64,000 bases of DNA. Origin: Bolinopsis microptera (Eukaryota; Ctenophora; Tentaculata; Lobata; Bolinopsidae). This document shows positions 1-9,649 of this stretch, one piece after another (position 1 is the stretch's first letter; every line of letters starts with the position of its first letter). The stretch covers positions 2,265,730-2,329,729 of the forward strand of contig NC_087079.1 of the NCBI RefSeq assembly GCF_026151205.1, written 5' to 3'. The position numbers were made by a program, and so were the translations under genes. A model generated the notes under the pieces. The model ran no database searches and had not been told where the DNA came from. It saw only the letters and a list, made by a program, of their open reading frames with translations.

Positions 1-20
1 CTCTCTCTCTCTCTCTCTCA

Positions 21-56
<36 letters not shown>
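1..56. repeat. (CT)n microsatellite at the window edge
   Basis: Nearly pure CT dinucleotides with a few 'ca' and 'ta' interruptions. The array is cut by the window start, so its full length is unknown. Confidence 0.95.
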
Positions 57-572
57 TGTTTTAACGCGTTCAATTACTACTCACCATCTGTATTATAACG
101 CATTTAAACAGTCCGATATTTCAAATATTTGAAAGGTTTGGGTTTTGGGTGTCAAAATGTACAATGTGTGTTGTACCGGCAGGATATACTTATCCTTCAC
201 CGCTATATCATATGTATATAATAGTGCAACACTTCACACGTATGTAAGGTATACTGTACTATCAATTACCATGTGTTTATAACTGTATCTAGTGGACCTC
301 AAGTGTGGATTTACTGCTAATACCCTTCCCTCATTCCTCTTTTATTTACTGTCCGTAATTGGGATTGGATTTTGAACTTAATTGACACAAAAAACCAATA
401 GAATTTCTTTGAACATTAACAAATGAAACACAGGTTTGTAGTACTTGACTCCTCTACCATGTCTACTTTTATTTAGAAAGTTCACCACAAAGATTAAGAT
501 TAACTGGAAGAATTAAAACCCAACCTGATCGCTGATTTAACATGTTTCCTCTATATTAGTAACTCTCTGCAG
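57..572. other. Intronic sequence of the P3H gene, no exon recognised
   Basis: This stretch precedes the first recognised exon of the prolyl 3-hydroxylase gene and is presumably intron. I found no open stretch with leprecan similarity in it. Upstream exons should lie outside the window. Confidence 0.4.
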
Positions 573-2765
573 TGGGGTCAATGCAGGACGGAGCAGATAC
601 CGCCTACTCCTACACACTCCTCCACACTCGTAACCCCACTATTAACGATAACATAGAGCTATATAGCAGTCAGTTTGGAGTTAAGGGCACCAGTAGGCAG
701 GTGGGATATTATACTTCTCTACTTTGTTACGTGCTGTTTATCATATTTATCCATTATGTTGTGTGCATCCAACTTATTATTTAGTTAGAGTTTTACTTTT
801 ATTGAGTACCTACCTATTGAACCTGTCGAGAAGTTTAGAAGTAGGCATCTTGACGGTCATCACGCAATCTGCGGACCTCCTCGTTGACCAGTCGGTTACC
901 GAGTTATATTATTAGAGTAACTGAAATTGGCATTATCTCTTCAGGATATCCAGGGTTTTCTTAACAACCATAGGATTGACATGGAATTATTGGAGAAAAC
1001 AGACTCTAAACAGGTTTGGTAACCGAGGAATTTCTCAAATCGGCATTTATATTCTCTGATTATTAAATTATAATAGTATTTTACTAATAATAATGCTGTT
1101 TTACAGCAACCAAGAGAAGAAAGTGTATTTAGAACTGATAATTCATTTGGAGATAAGGGGTTCTTATCCACTGAAGAATGTAATACTTTGGTATATTTTG
1201 CTAAGGTAAATACTAATTGTGTATTTTACTACTTGACTCAAGATTGCGATGCAAATGAAACATATACCGCCCAATACTCGTATGCCGTTTAGCTATTGTT
1301 TGTTTTTCTAAAAGGATACTGTTTGCTCATTTGTTCATCCGGTACCAACGCTCAATAAATAACAATAGTGAAATGAATTCCAATGTTCAGGAAGTTTCAA
1401 CTGAAAACGACGGTTACGATCATTTCAAAGACAAAGGTTCATCGCCTTTCAGTTCAAACGAGAAGTACAGCGGAATCGAGCTGAGCAGAGCTATAGAAGT
1501 AAGTTACTTACTTCTATAATCGTAGAATTGTGGCAAATTTAAAGGGCAGATTGTGCTGGCGCGAACGCCAAACAATAATTTTAAAGAAAAAAGCTTTACA
1601 TCGTTAATGAAATAAAATGATGAGCGCGGCTCAATTGTGATATGTGGCCCTTTTGAACAAATTATCTGTTTAATTTGATTATTTTTGCACCCTGTAGTTA
1701 TTGGAGGGTGGACAAGTCGAAGCAGAAGCGGTGCAGTTGTATTTATCAGTTGTTGAGGCAGCAAAATCTCATTTGGAAAAGAAATTTAAACTGGTGAAAC
1801 CCCTTTATTTTAACTACATTCACTTGGTCCAAAGATCAGCAATTGAAGGTTCGTAGTACTATTAAGATATTTTGTGTTGTATTATAGTTGTGATGATCTT
1901 ATGTATTATTATTTAGTACAGCAACTCCTTAGTACAACAATCCTTTATTAAAAGCAATCCTTCAAATAATCTGTTGTACTCTATAGGTAAATAGGACGGA
2001 AGCTGACATTTTCTTACCATTTTCAAATCATGACTTCACTCTTCAGGCTCAGAAAAAGTCTCAGAATATTCGCATCCGATACATGCTGATAATTGTGTCA
2101 TAAAACCGGACGGTTCATGCATTAAAGAGTCTCCAGCTTTTACTGAGAGAGATTGGTCCGCAGTTGTATATCTTAATAGGTAAAACACCGCACCGCACCA
2201 AGATTTTTCGTCCATTTATGTAAATTGTTGAAGAGAAAAACTATCGATCATTTCCTCACTGCATGTCTATGAATACTCTAATATTAAATAAACTCACAAG
2301 AAATGTTCCCAAATCAGTCCAGTAGGTGGAGAGTTCGTTATAACAAACAATAAATACACTGTAACAGAAAGTCTGCAGCCATCATGTGGTAACATTGTAG
2401 GCTTCAGTGCTGAGACCTTTCATGGTGTTAAGGCTGTGGAAAAGGGAGAAAGATATGCCATAGGTAATTAATTAATTTATTGTCTAATTGATCAGTGAAT
2501 TCCCAAATAGTTTTTGACCATCGTGCATGATCAGGTTTAAATCTTTGGTTCTGTAGGATTCGCATTTATTTTTAATCAGGAGTAAAGCTTATTATTATAA
2601 ACATAAAGTTACATAAAATTAATTTTGTGAATTTTAACCTGATATTCTGCAGGGTTGTGGTTCACACATCAGATTTCAAGAGCAGTAGATATGGTCCTGT
2701 TACAGCGGAGAATAGACAATGCCAAGGAGAAAAACGCTGCTCGCGCTTCTAAAGACGAACTTTAA
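573..2765 (+). CDS. P3H: Leprecan-family prolyl 3-hydroxylase, 3' part (8 exons)
   Basis: The family hydroxylates collagen proline at C3 in the ER, using Fe(II) and 2-oxoglutarate. Exons read as 573-700, 945-1013, 1107-1205, 1391-1498, 1698-1848, 2047-2179, 2318-2463 and 2653-2765, each with GT-AG borders and matching phase. The first exons look like the end of the helical TPR-like region. The fourth and fifth carry the leprecan signatures 'NDGYDHF', 'PLYFNYIHLV' and 'RSAIEG'. The sixth has the iron-binding H-x-D in 'HPIHADNC' plus 'PAFTERDWSAVVYLN'. The seventh has the distal histidine in 'FHGVKAV' and the probable 2-oxoglutarate arginine in 'KGERYAI'. The last exon starts 'GLWFT' and ends in KDEL followed by TAA, an ER-retention signal as in vertebrate P3H1. 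The protein is partial because its N-terminus lies beyond the window. The catalytic half looks intact. Confidence 0.9.
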
Positions 2766-2852
2766 AAACTAGGGAGTGAAGACTTTAGAAACTCTGGAGT
2801 GAAGACTTTAGAAACTCGGGAGTGAAGACTTTAAGAACTCGGGACTTTAAAG
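2766..2852 (+). repeat. 23-bp tandem repeat directly after the P3H stop codon
   Basis: Three to four copies of a 23-bp unit containing 'gggagtgaagactttagaa' begin one base after the TAA stop. The array should lie in the 3' UTR. Copies differ by one or two bases and the last is shortened. Confidence 0.85.
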
Positions 2853-3578
2853 ACCAACTATGGACTACATCTTAGGATCTTTGATAAATAGTTTCTCTAA
2901 GCCGACCCTGTGAAGATGTTAGTAATAGTACCGTTTATGGTAAAACCTGGTAGCCAGTAATGTTGGGATTTTACATTTTGAACAGGTTCTAACTTAAAAT
3001 TTGACATTTGTGAAAGTTGAAACTGATTATAATCGGTTAAATCGGTTGTCAGAGTTATGATTTTCGGGATAAAAATTGAAAACAGGTCTTTGTATGATCC
3101 GAATAGTGATGATAAAATGAATTCTGTTAATAGTGAATTGAGATTGATTCTTTTATTTCGTTTGATTTTCAATTTATGTTTCAAGTGAAGCGGGTGATAA
3201 AATGTGAGTTATAATTTCATTATTGAAAATTAATGACCTTAAATTTAATCTTTTTCTAATCAAAGATTATCGTTACTGTACTTATTTTTGGATATTTTGT
3301 TTTATTTTGGAAATATTATTTGTACGAAATTTTATTCTTGTACTCATTGAAGTATTTGTATAAAGATAAATTTTGAAAGTCCTACGCTGAAATTTTGAAT
3401 ATTTTATTTGTATTTATTTCCATATACATAATAGGATTTTGTGAATTTAACAACAAATGGTGGTCCGTAGAATAAAAAGCCAAATATATCAAATATTATG
3501 ATCAGACGGGTAGAGTTTGGATTGAGTGAGGAGGTACGTGCCATTGATGGGAGTTTTCAGATCTTATAGTCCTCTATC
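2853..3578. other. AT-rich sequence downstream of P3H, nothing recognised
   Basis: Probably 3' UTR and intergenic DNA. An AATAAA-type signal occurs near 3471, but it is too far from the stop to assign with confidence. Open frames on the minus strand here are short and resemble no family I know. Confidence 0.35.
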
Positions 3579-4033
3579 GGGCCATCTACTTAGGACGTCC
3601 GGCAAATAGGGAGGGGGAGTGGTTTTGGAATGACGGACAAATCCGGACAGGGGGAAGGGGGAGGGGTTGGTTTCTGAAAATCCGGACGTCCGGAAATTTT
3701 GACAGAATTAACGAAAAAGTCCCATTTATTTCAACTCCTTGACACTAATTACTTTGTAAGTTTAGATCCCTGTATTTTGAACAAGTACTTAAATGTACTT
3801 AAAGTTAAATGTAACTGTGCTAAGCTTGTTCGACGCTATCATTGTCTATTTTAAGTAACTACACATTTTATTAACAATGAATTTGAGTTGGTTTTATTTG
3901 TACTCTTAAAAGTAGCTGGAAATCCGGACGTCTGGGGGAGGGGATGGTTTTGAAAATTCGGACACACCCTGACAGGGGGAGGGGGGTGGTCTGAAAATCT
4001 GCGATTTTGGCGGACGTCCTAAGTAGATGGCCC
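3579..4033. mobile_element. Non-autonomous TIR element (MITE), 455 bp
   Basis: The ends are inverted copies of one another: 'gggccatctacttaggacgt' at 3579 and its complement ending at 4033, extending to about 23 bp with no mismatch. A 'ctat' lies beside each end, offset by one base on the left, and may be the target duplication. The interior has several G-rich repeats of the form 'gggggaggggtggttttg' next to 'tccggac'. No coding sequence is present. Confidence 0.75.
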
Positions 4034-5054
4034 CTATGGCCACCGTGAAAATTTAATTTAAAGAACGACTATTATATACAAGACTAAAGACAGCTGAAAG
4101 GGAAACAAAGATCTCAGTGTTCAACTGAAAGAGTCTGGCATGGCTTAACTTTCTATTTCAGGATGAATTTTATTTCAACAAATAAAGCAAATTTCACTAT
4201 TCCAACAAAAATAAAATCCAATTATTGTCATGAATAAAACACGAAATTGGCAGTACATACACAAAATTGGCAGTACATATTTTCACATATTACATTTTAG
4301 CCAACTCCCGTTTAGAGTACTCAGATTATCAATCACAATGTTAACTGACGATTCTAAAAATGCCCTATTCTCTTTTAAAGTCGGGTAAATAAGTTATCAT
4401 TTAATCGAAATAACGTTAATCGAATAAATACTGTGTTTGCAAAAGGCTAACTTTTGCATTGCTCTCAGAATTATTTACTAAGAATCGTTTACATGTCACC
4501 CTCCACCCAATCCGTTTGTACTTTCGGCTATTGTGTTGCAATTACAGAATTACTTTTAACGTTTCCAAACCCCCTCTCCCTAGATCGTTTGTAGTACATG
4601 AACAATCTCTTCAATATAGATTTGACCTTTTTTTAAATGAAACGTTTTACGTATCAATATAAAGAGGGAAATACTATCATCTCACAAAAGAACAAACCAA
4701 ATTGCTAATCGAAATCACGAATATAGAACTGAAATTTCAGCTTGAGATCATAAGCAAATCTTCTAAGTTTGAGTCATATTTCATAATCAAATCGAAAAAC
4801 CAAGAAATAAGAGTGATAAAGAAATACGTTGATTTAACATAATATATGAATATAATGTGAAACAAACACAGCAGTAAAAACTTAACAATAATATTAAGTT
4901 AAAATTCCGTTATAACAGCCTATAAAACCCACTTAATAATCTCTGACTCTCAGCACATGAAGACTGGATTATCCCATGTTTGATACTAATTTAATACTAG
5001 CTACTTACTATTAATTTAGCTAGCACTACTATTAATTTAATATCAGCAAGCACA
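4034..5054. other. Intergenic AT-rich DNA with a short tandem duplication
   Basis: The only structure seen is a two-copy repeat of 'aaattggcagtacata' at about 4244-4281. No gene was recognised. Confidence 0.4.
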
Positions 5055-5258
5055 TCATACAGCAGAGGAATAACCAGAATTGTACAGCGTCTTCTGAATA
5101 CAGTCCTCCCCAACAGAGTTAAAAAGAGATCTCTGGGTCACCTGTCCCTCTCCTTCACAAGGTCCCTCACTTTTAGTAATAGTCTGCTGCTCGTTCTCCC
5201 GGAGGAGCTTGATCACTGTGTCACGTTTGTTCAGTTCTTGTCGCAGGTTTTTCACTTG
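5055..5258 (-). CDS. Possible terminal exon with coiled-coil start, unassigned
   Basis: A minus-strand open stretch follows a plausible acceptor 'ccctcag' and runs about 67 codons to a TGA. It starts 'QVKNLRQELNKRDTVIKLLR', whose heptad spacing of hydrophobic residues suggests a coiled coil, then continues with a polar tail. I recognise no family and found no donor exon to join it to. A second short ORF starting 'MDYKAADLKHKAS' lies just upstream in another frame. It could be the last exon of a small unannotated gene or a chance ORF. Confidence 0.22.
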   Translation of the reverse strand, partial: QVKNLRQELNKRDTVIKLLRENEQQTITKSEGPCEGEGQVTQRSLFNSVGEDCIQKTLYNSGYSSAV

Positions 5259-6075
5259 CTGAGGGTTTTTGTGTTAGTTCAGCTTGAGGTTTGGCGGAGA
5301 TATTATTTGTTAAAGATGCTTTGTGTTTTAAGTCAGCTGCTTTGTAATCCATGTTAAATATATTGTCCCGTAGCAAAAGTTACTGTTTTTTATTATAATG
5401 CAGCGTTCTTTAGTTTTCATTTGCGAACTACTGCAATAGGTATAATCTTCAGCTGCAATTAAACAGGAATTTCTCATTATATAATATATATTTGTGTTTC
5501 ATGAAACCAACTTCAACTCATCATTTTAGAGGGTTCCCTCATTTTTTAGTCGCAACCAAATCATGTTTATAAGCTTTATTCAAATACAAAAAATGATTCT
5601 CACTCATGACTTCTCATGGATAATCCGCATCTCAGGACGATTAAATTAAAACGACAGAGTTTCAATTAGCACCGGCCAGTTAGTGTTACAGGAGCCGAAT
5701 GTATAATAACAGTTAAGCCATACGCGGTTAAGGACGCCAGCTCCTCATTTAACCTTCAATCTCGGTATTCCGACCATTCGACTGAGACAACCGAGGAAAA
5801 GTTACACGAATGTGTGATATTGCATGGATCCAACGGAATCTTTATATCAATTTCTAAACTAGACGGTGGTGTATTTAAAGCTTCAATAAAAAGTTTATCT
5901 TTTAGTATTATTTAAAATTTACATCGCTCGTAATATTTTTACAAAGAGAATCCAACGCATGCAATCGGATTACAAAATAACAATCAAACTATCTTCGCCA
6001 ATACTTACGACAGCTAAAAACTACAAGCTTTGCAAGGCTACGGCTGCATCGTAAAACTAACCCCTATAAAAGGAT
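5259..6075. other. Intergenic sequence and likely 3' flank of the MFS gene
   Basis: No gene, repeat or clear poly(A) signal recognised. The MFS transcript on the minus strand would run into this region. Confidence 0.35.
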
Positions 6076-7575
6076 TCAATGTTCAAAAAAAGAGTCCGCC
6101 ATATCTTTGTCCTTTGAATCTTTTGTCCAAAACAGGCTGGCAAAGAGTTTTGTCGCTGCAGCACCAACAAACAACCCAACTACAAGAACATGACTTATTG
6201 GGTAGAGCAAGTACACAAGTAAGCTGGCGCCGATACCCCCTATGTCACCCAGAGCACTTATAAAACTAGTAGCAGTACCTCTCACTGTAGTGGGAAACAC
6301 CTCCACTGTGATCAGCATCAAAAGGTACCAAAACCCACTGACGAAGAACTTGAAGGACAGAACTGTGACGTACTCAAAACCTGGATCCATCTTGTAGAAG
6401 AAAGGTAAAGCTGTCAGAACGTTGTAAAAAGCCCAGATCCTAAGTGCTAGAGTCCGTCCTAACCGTATACTTATTGTAGCTGTCACTACAATCCCTAAAA
6501 TGTCACCGGAGAAAGACGTTGCAATCTCAAACAACCCTGCCTGATCCAAACTGTGGCCACATTCCTTCCCTTCTACATTCCTTCTCGTTATAGTTGTGAC
6601 ATTGGAGTGGGCACCTGCAGAGGAAGCAGAGGATTTGTATAGGGGCAGATAAGCACCAAAACCAGCGCTCAAGTAATTGTGACCAATGTTCATACAACCC
6701 AAAAGTATGGTTATACATGCGAACCCTTGAGTAAAGAGACTTTTCAAGTTACCCCTTGCCTCAGTTTTGCGTTTAATCATGGTAACATTGCTGCATTCGA
6801 TCAAAGAATAAGATGCTGGAAAGATCTTCCCACTCAACCTGTACAAGGTACGAAGTGACTCAATTGCCTTTCGTCTTCCCCCGCTAACGAGGGCGTATCT
6901 GGGGGTTTGCGGAGTTAACATCAGTCCAACAGCTATGACCAACATAGGGGCAGTGACTATCAACATCATGTACCTCCATCCCACCAGGTTCAACAGGAGG
7001 TAGGATAGTCCAGAGACGAAGAGGCATCCAAAATGAGTACTCACTGCCATGGACAGCACAGCGAATTCTTTGAAATCGGAACTTGCTACTTCAGCTACGT
7101 AGATGAATGGAATGTGAGAACAGATCCCGATGGCAAAACCTTGGAGGATTCGGGCGGCTAAGAAGAACCATTTTCCGGGAGCTGCGGCGGCACCAACCCC
7201 TGACAGGACGAAAGTGTAGATTGCAGTAATGAGCACTTTCTTCCTCCCGTACTTGTCAGCCAGTCCCCCCAAAGGTATTCCTGTCAAACAACGAACAATG
7301 TGGGAACTAGCTCCAATTGCTGCTTCAAACCCCGTTCCCAGATCCCACTCACAGCGCAGGTATGGAATAAGGATGAGTACCAGATACAGCTGACTCATTT
7401 TCGCTATGGGAATCAGAAAGAAGAACCCCCAAAGTAACCACTGTGCCCTTCCGAAGCCAAGGTGCTGGAGGAATTCTTCGATCGTTTTTTCTTCCAGTTC
7501 TTCTTCATCCTCTTCAGGCAGCCGGTCGGCATCGTACCTACTTGTCTCCTTAATTAACCGATTGGATTCCTCCAT
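6076..7575 (-). CDS. MFS transporter, SVOP/SV2-like, single exon
   Basis: The 499-residue ORF is complete, from ATG to TGA. The N-terminus is cytosolic and acidic ('PEEDEEELEEKT'). It is followed by the SVOP/SV2-type motif 'FLQHLGFGRAQW' near residue 36 and then about twelve hydrophobic segments. The loop between segments 2 and 3 carries the MFS signature 'GGLADKYGRKKVL' (about residues 103-115). Other family features are 'PQTPRYALVSGGRRKA' after segment 6 and 'PTTVRGTATS' in the second half. The long loop with 'NVTTITRRN' and cysteines before segment 7 is less typical. Substrate is unknown. SVOP/SV2 and organic-ion carriers (SLC22) are the nearest groups by motif. The gene has no introns, unlike the two spliced genes beside it, so an origin by retroposition is possible. 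No poly(A) tract or target duplication was seen. Confidence 0.93.
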   Translation of the reverse strand: MEESNRLIKETSRYDADRLPEEDEEELEEKTIEEFLQHLGFGRAQWLLWGFFFLIPIAKMSQLYLVLILIPYLRCEWDLGTGFEAAIGASSHIVRCLTGIPLGGLADKYGRKKVLITAIYTFVLSGVGAAAAPGKWFFLAARILQGFAIGICSHIPFIYVAEVASSDFKEFAVLSMAVSTHFGCLFVSGLSYLLLNLVGWRYMMLIVTAPMLVIAVGLMLTPQTPRYALVSGGRRKAIESLRTLYRLSGKIFPASYSLIECSNVTMIKRKTEARGNLKSLFTQGFACITILLGCMNIGHNYLSAGFGAYLPLYKSSASSAGAHSNVTTITRRNVEGKECGHSLDQAGLFEIATSFSGDILGIVVTATISIRLGRTLALRIWAFYNVLTALPFFYKMDPGFEYVTVLSFKFFVSGFWYLLMLITVEVFPTTVRGTATSFISALGDIGGIGASLLVYLLYPISHVLVVGLFVGAAATKLFASLFWTKDSKDKDMADSFFEH

Positions 7576-7689
7576 TTCGTATCTGTCATTAAGAGCGCCG
7601 ATTACAATGGATGAGTTAATACTTGCGTGCTCAACAATATAAACTTAAAATTATATACAGAATGAGTGATGATACATAATTATTTATAA

Positions 7690-7760
7690 ATGAGAGTTTG
7701 AAAAATCAAAGATTTCTCTTGCCAAGAAACTGCTTGTCTATGAGGCCCAAATGATATACC
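7690..7760 (+). pseudogene. Short LINE reverse transcriptase C-terminal relic
   Basis: On the plus strand this reads 'KSKISLAKKLLVYEAQM', the conserved stretch just before the 'LLYxCxxW' region of LINE RT ORFs. It matches the better-preserved copy at 23377-23650 and breaks off soon after. It is a fragment with no coding capacity. Confidence 0.5.
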
Positions 7761-8491
7761 TTATCGGACCTTATTTTACCGGACATTAAATTTAACAGGG
7801 GCAAGTATAAATAATGGCGGGTGCCAAACAATAGCATGTGCCAATAGCGGGTGCCATTAATTCTACAAGTATAAACAATACTACCGGATGCCAGTAATCT
7901 ACCGTGAGTATCAATTGAGTTTGTCAAACAAAAGGGGGCAACAATAAGCATGATTGTAATTTGTTCAAAGAAGGTAGGTCTCAACACTGCCAGTCATGGA
8001 CGATGAGGTAGTCCTGTTTAGACTTAAAGAGTTAAAGCCTTCCTCATGAGCGACGTGAGGAGTTAGCGCTGTGGTCAAGTCTTCAGTGGAGAGCAACTTG
8101 AAAGAACAGTTCAAGTCATACAGTGAAGCTGCTGCGGAGAACATTATATTATGGTCTGCCATACTGATAGTTTGGCAGATCCGGCTACACTGAAGAAATT
8201 GGTCAATCTCATTAAACTATATAAAAAATAAGTATAAAGAATAAGGAAAAGGAACGGGAATGAAGCCAATACCAGAAGTGAAACCCCACCAAAGAATAAT
8301 TGATCCTTAGGTAGACCTGGTGAAATAAAGTAACTGAACTGTAAGTTTAAGAAAAGACGGAAGGAATAAAGGAGAGAGGAAATAATGTTATGTGAACATC
8401 ATCAGCAGATGACTTGGCACACCGGTTTCGGGGGTTTAATACCTGTACCGGTTTAATGTGCCAAGACCCCCTAGCAATCACTCGTCAGTGA
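7761..8491. other. Unassigned sequence between two RT relics
   Basis: No gene recognised. Short minus-strand open frames near 7.7-8.2 kb have no family signature. This may be decayed retroelement DNA. Confidence 0.35.
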
Positions 8492-9262
8492 TCACCTGTT
8501 CACGTTAAATGTGATGTCAAGGATGTCGCTGACATCAAGTATACTGTATTTGTACAGAATACTAGGTCGGTCTTTCAGAAGCTTTCTGAATTTACTCTTC
8601 AGGAGTCTGTCATTATAACATCTTGAAAGAAGTGTCCTATAAAGGGTGTTGGTAGAACACAGAAAAGAATCAAGGTCAGAGATAATGGAAGAGTAACGAA
8701 GGACCTGACCGTAAAAAACATTATAACCAACAGAAGAGGAAATATTACTGTTAGGAAAGGTGTACATGACCACAGGAAAGTTGAAGTCATCAAGTTTGTT
8801 GTAAAGCTTGGTGGCGACGTGTCCGGAGTTATTTATCGAGATGTTGATGTCGAGATAGTTTACGGACTTATTGTCGTCACCACTCCTCTCCATAAGCAGG
8901 TCAGGTGGATAAATGGACCTGATTAGGTTAGAGAAATGCAAATAGTTCATGGTGTTGAGGTCGTCGACATATCTGCAGTTTCTTGAGAGGAGCTTAGCGA
9001 GACCGAACTTCTTTTCTTTGATTAGGCGTGCCATGTAGTTGAATTCACACTTCCCTAGCGAAAGATCAGCGAACAAGTCCGTCGTCCAGGAGTAGGATCG
9101 GAGCAGGAGCGTTGTACTATTTGGACTGCCAGAACAGAAGAACGAGAATGTTGAATAGCGGGTACAGGAGGTATTCCAGGAGATAGGACTAAAAGTAAAA
9201 CCTACACGGCAGGCTACCAGAGTAGGAAAGATTCGTAAAGAGAATTCGAAGCGCCCAGTCAA
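8492..9262 (-). pseudogene. Reverse transcriptase fragment (YVDD box), frame-broken
   Basis: About 190 residues of the open frame resemble the palm-to-thumb part of an invertebrate retroelement RT: 'FADL', then 'EFNYMARLIKEKKFGLAK', the catalytic 'RYVDDLNTMNY', and 'YLDINISI'. Upstream of 'DLFADL' the frame no longer resembles an RT: the expected glycine-rich 'GxPxGTNCAP' element is not readable in this frame, so the copy is frameshifted or rearranged. No RT N-terminus or endonuclease was seen. The RT type resembles those common in cnidarian and amphioxus genomes. Assignment to Penelope-like elements or another clade is not decided by this piece. Confidence 0.65.
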
Positions 9263-9344
9263 GGTTTCGTTATCAAGTCACAGCGCTGTCCATCAAGTGC
9301 TATGTCAAGTCAAGAAGCTGCGCCACTCAGCGACTTTCAACTAA

Positions 9345-9530
9345 GTGTATATGAGACCAGATCGTTCCGAAGAAGACAGGCTCCTGGTTCATGAACTGGT
9401 GAAGAAAAGAGAAGTGAAACCGAATAAACTGATTTTCATACGATCGGGGACAATTCATTCAAAAGACAAGCCAATCGACTATCGAGTGATGATGTGTGTT
9501 GTGGCTGTGGTATGTGTGCGGTTTTTAAAG
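9345..9530 (+). pseudogene. Possible retroelement ORF1-like fragment
   Basis: The plus-strand frame starts 'MYMRPDRSEEDRLLVHELVK' and continues with a basic stretch, 'PNKLIFIRSGTIHSKDKP'. This resembles the charged 'R-P-x-x-R/L-L-x-x-L' segment of some retroelement ORF1 proteins. It is short and isolated, and it points away from the neighbouring RT relic. The resemblance is weak and the region could be chance coding. Confidence 0.25.
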
Positions 9531-9649
9531 ATGGTGAGTGTTTATGAATACCGCCTTGCACTATCTTTTCTTTTTTCGCTCCATATTAGCACACAAAACT
9601 TTATAGTTTTCGAAATATGTTGGTTTTATTTCATTTTAAGCTATTGAAG

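Noticed and set aside
1331-1519. 62-codon ORF as a separate small gene
   Set aside because: Its second half is P3H exon 1391-1498, in frame with its neighbours. The first half is intron.
6527-6718. 63-codon minus-strand ORF within the MFS gene, and the plus-strand ORFs at 6030 and 7406
   Set aside because: All are out-of-frame or antisense shadows of the 499-residue transporter.
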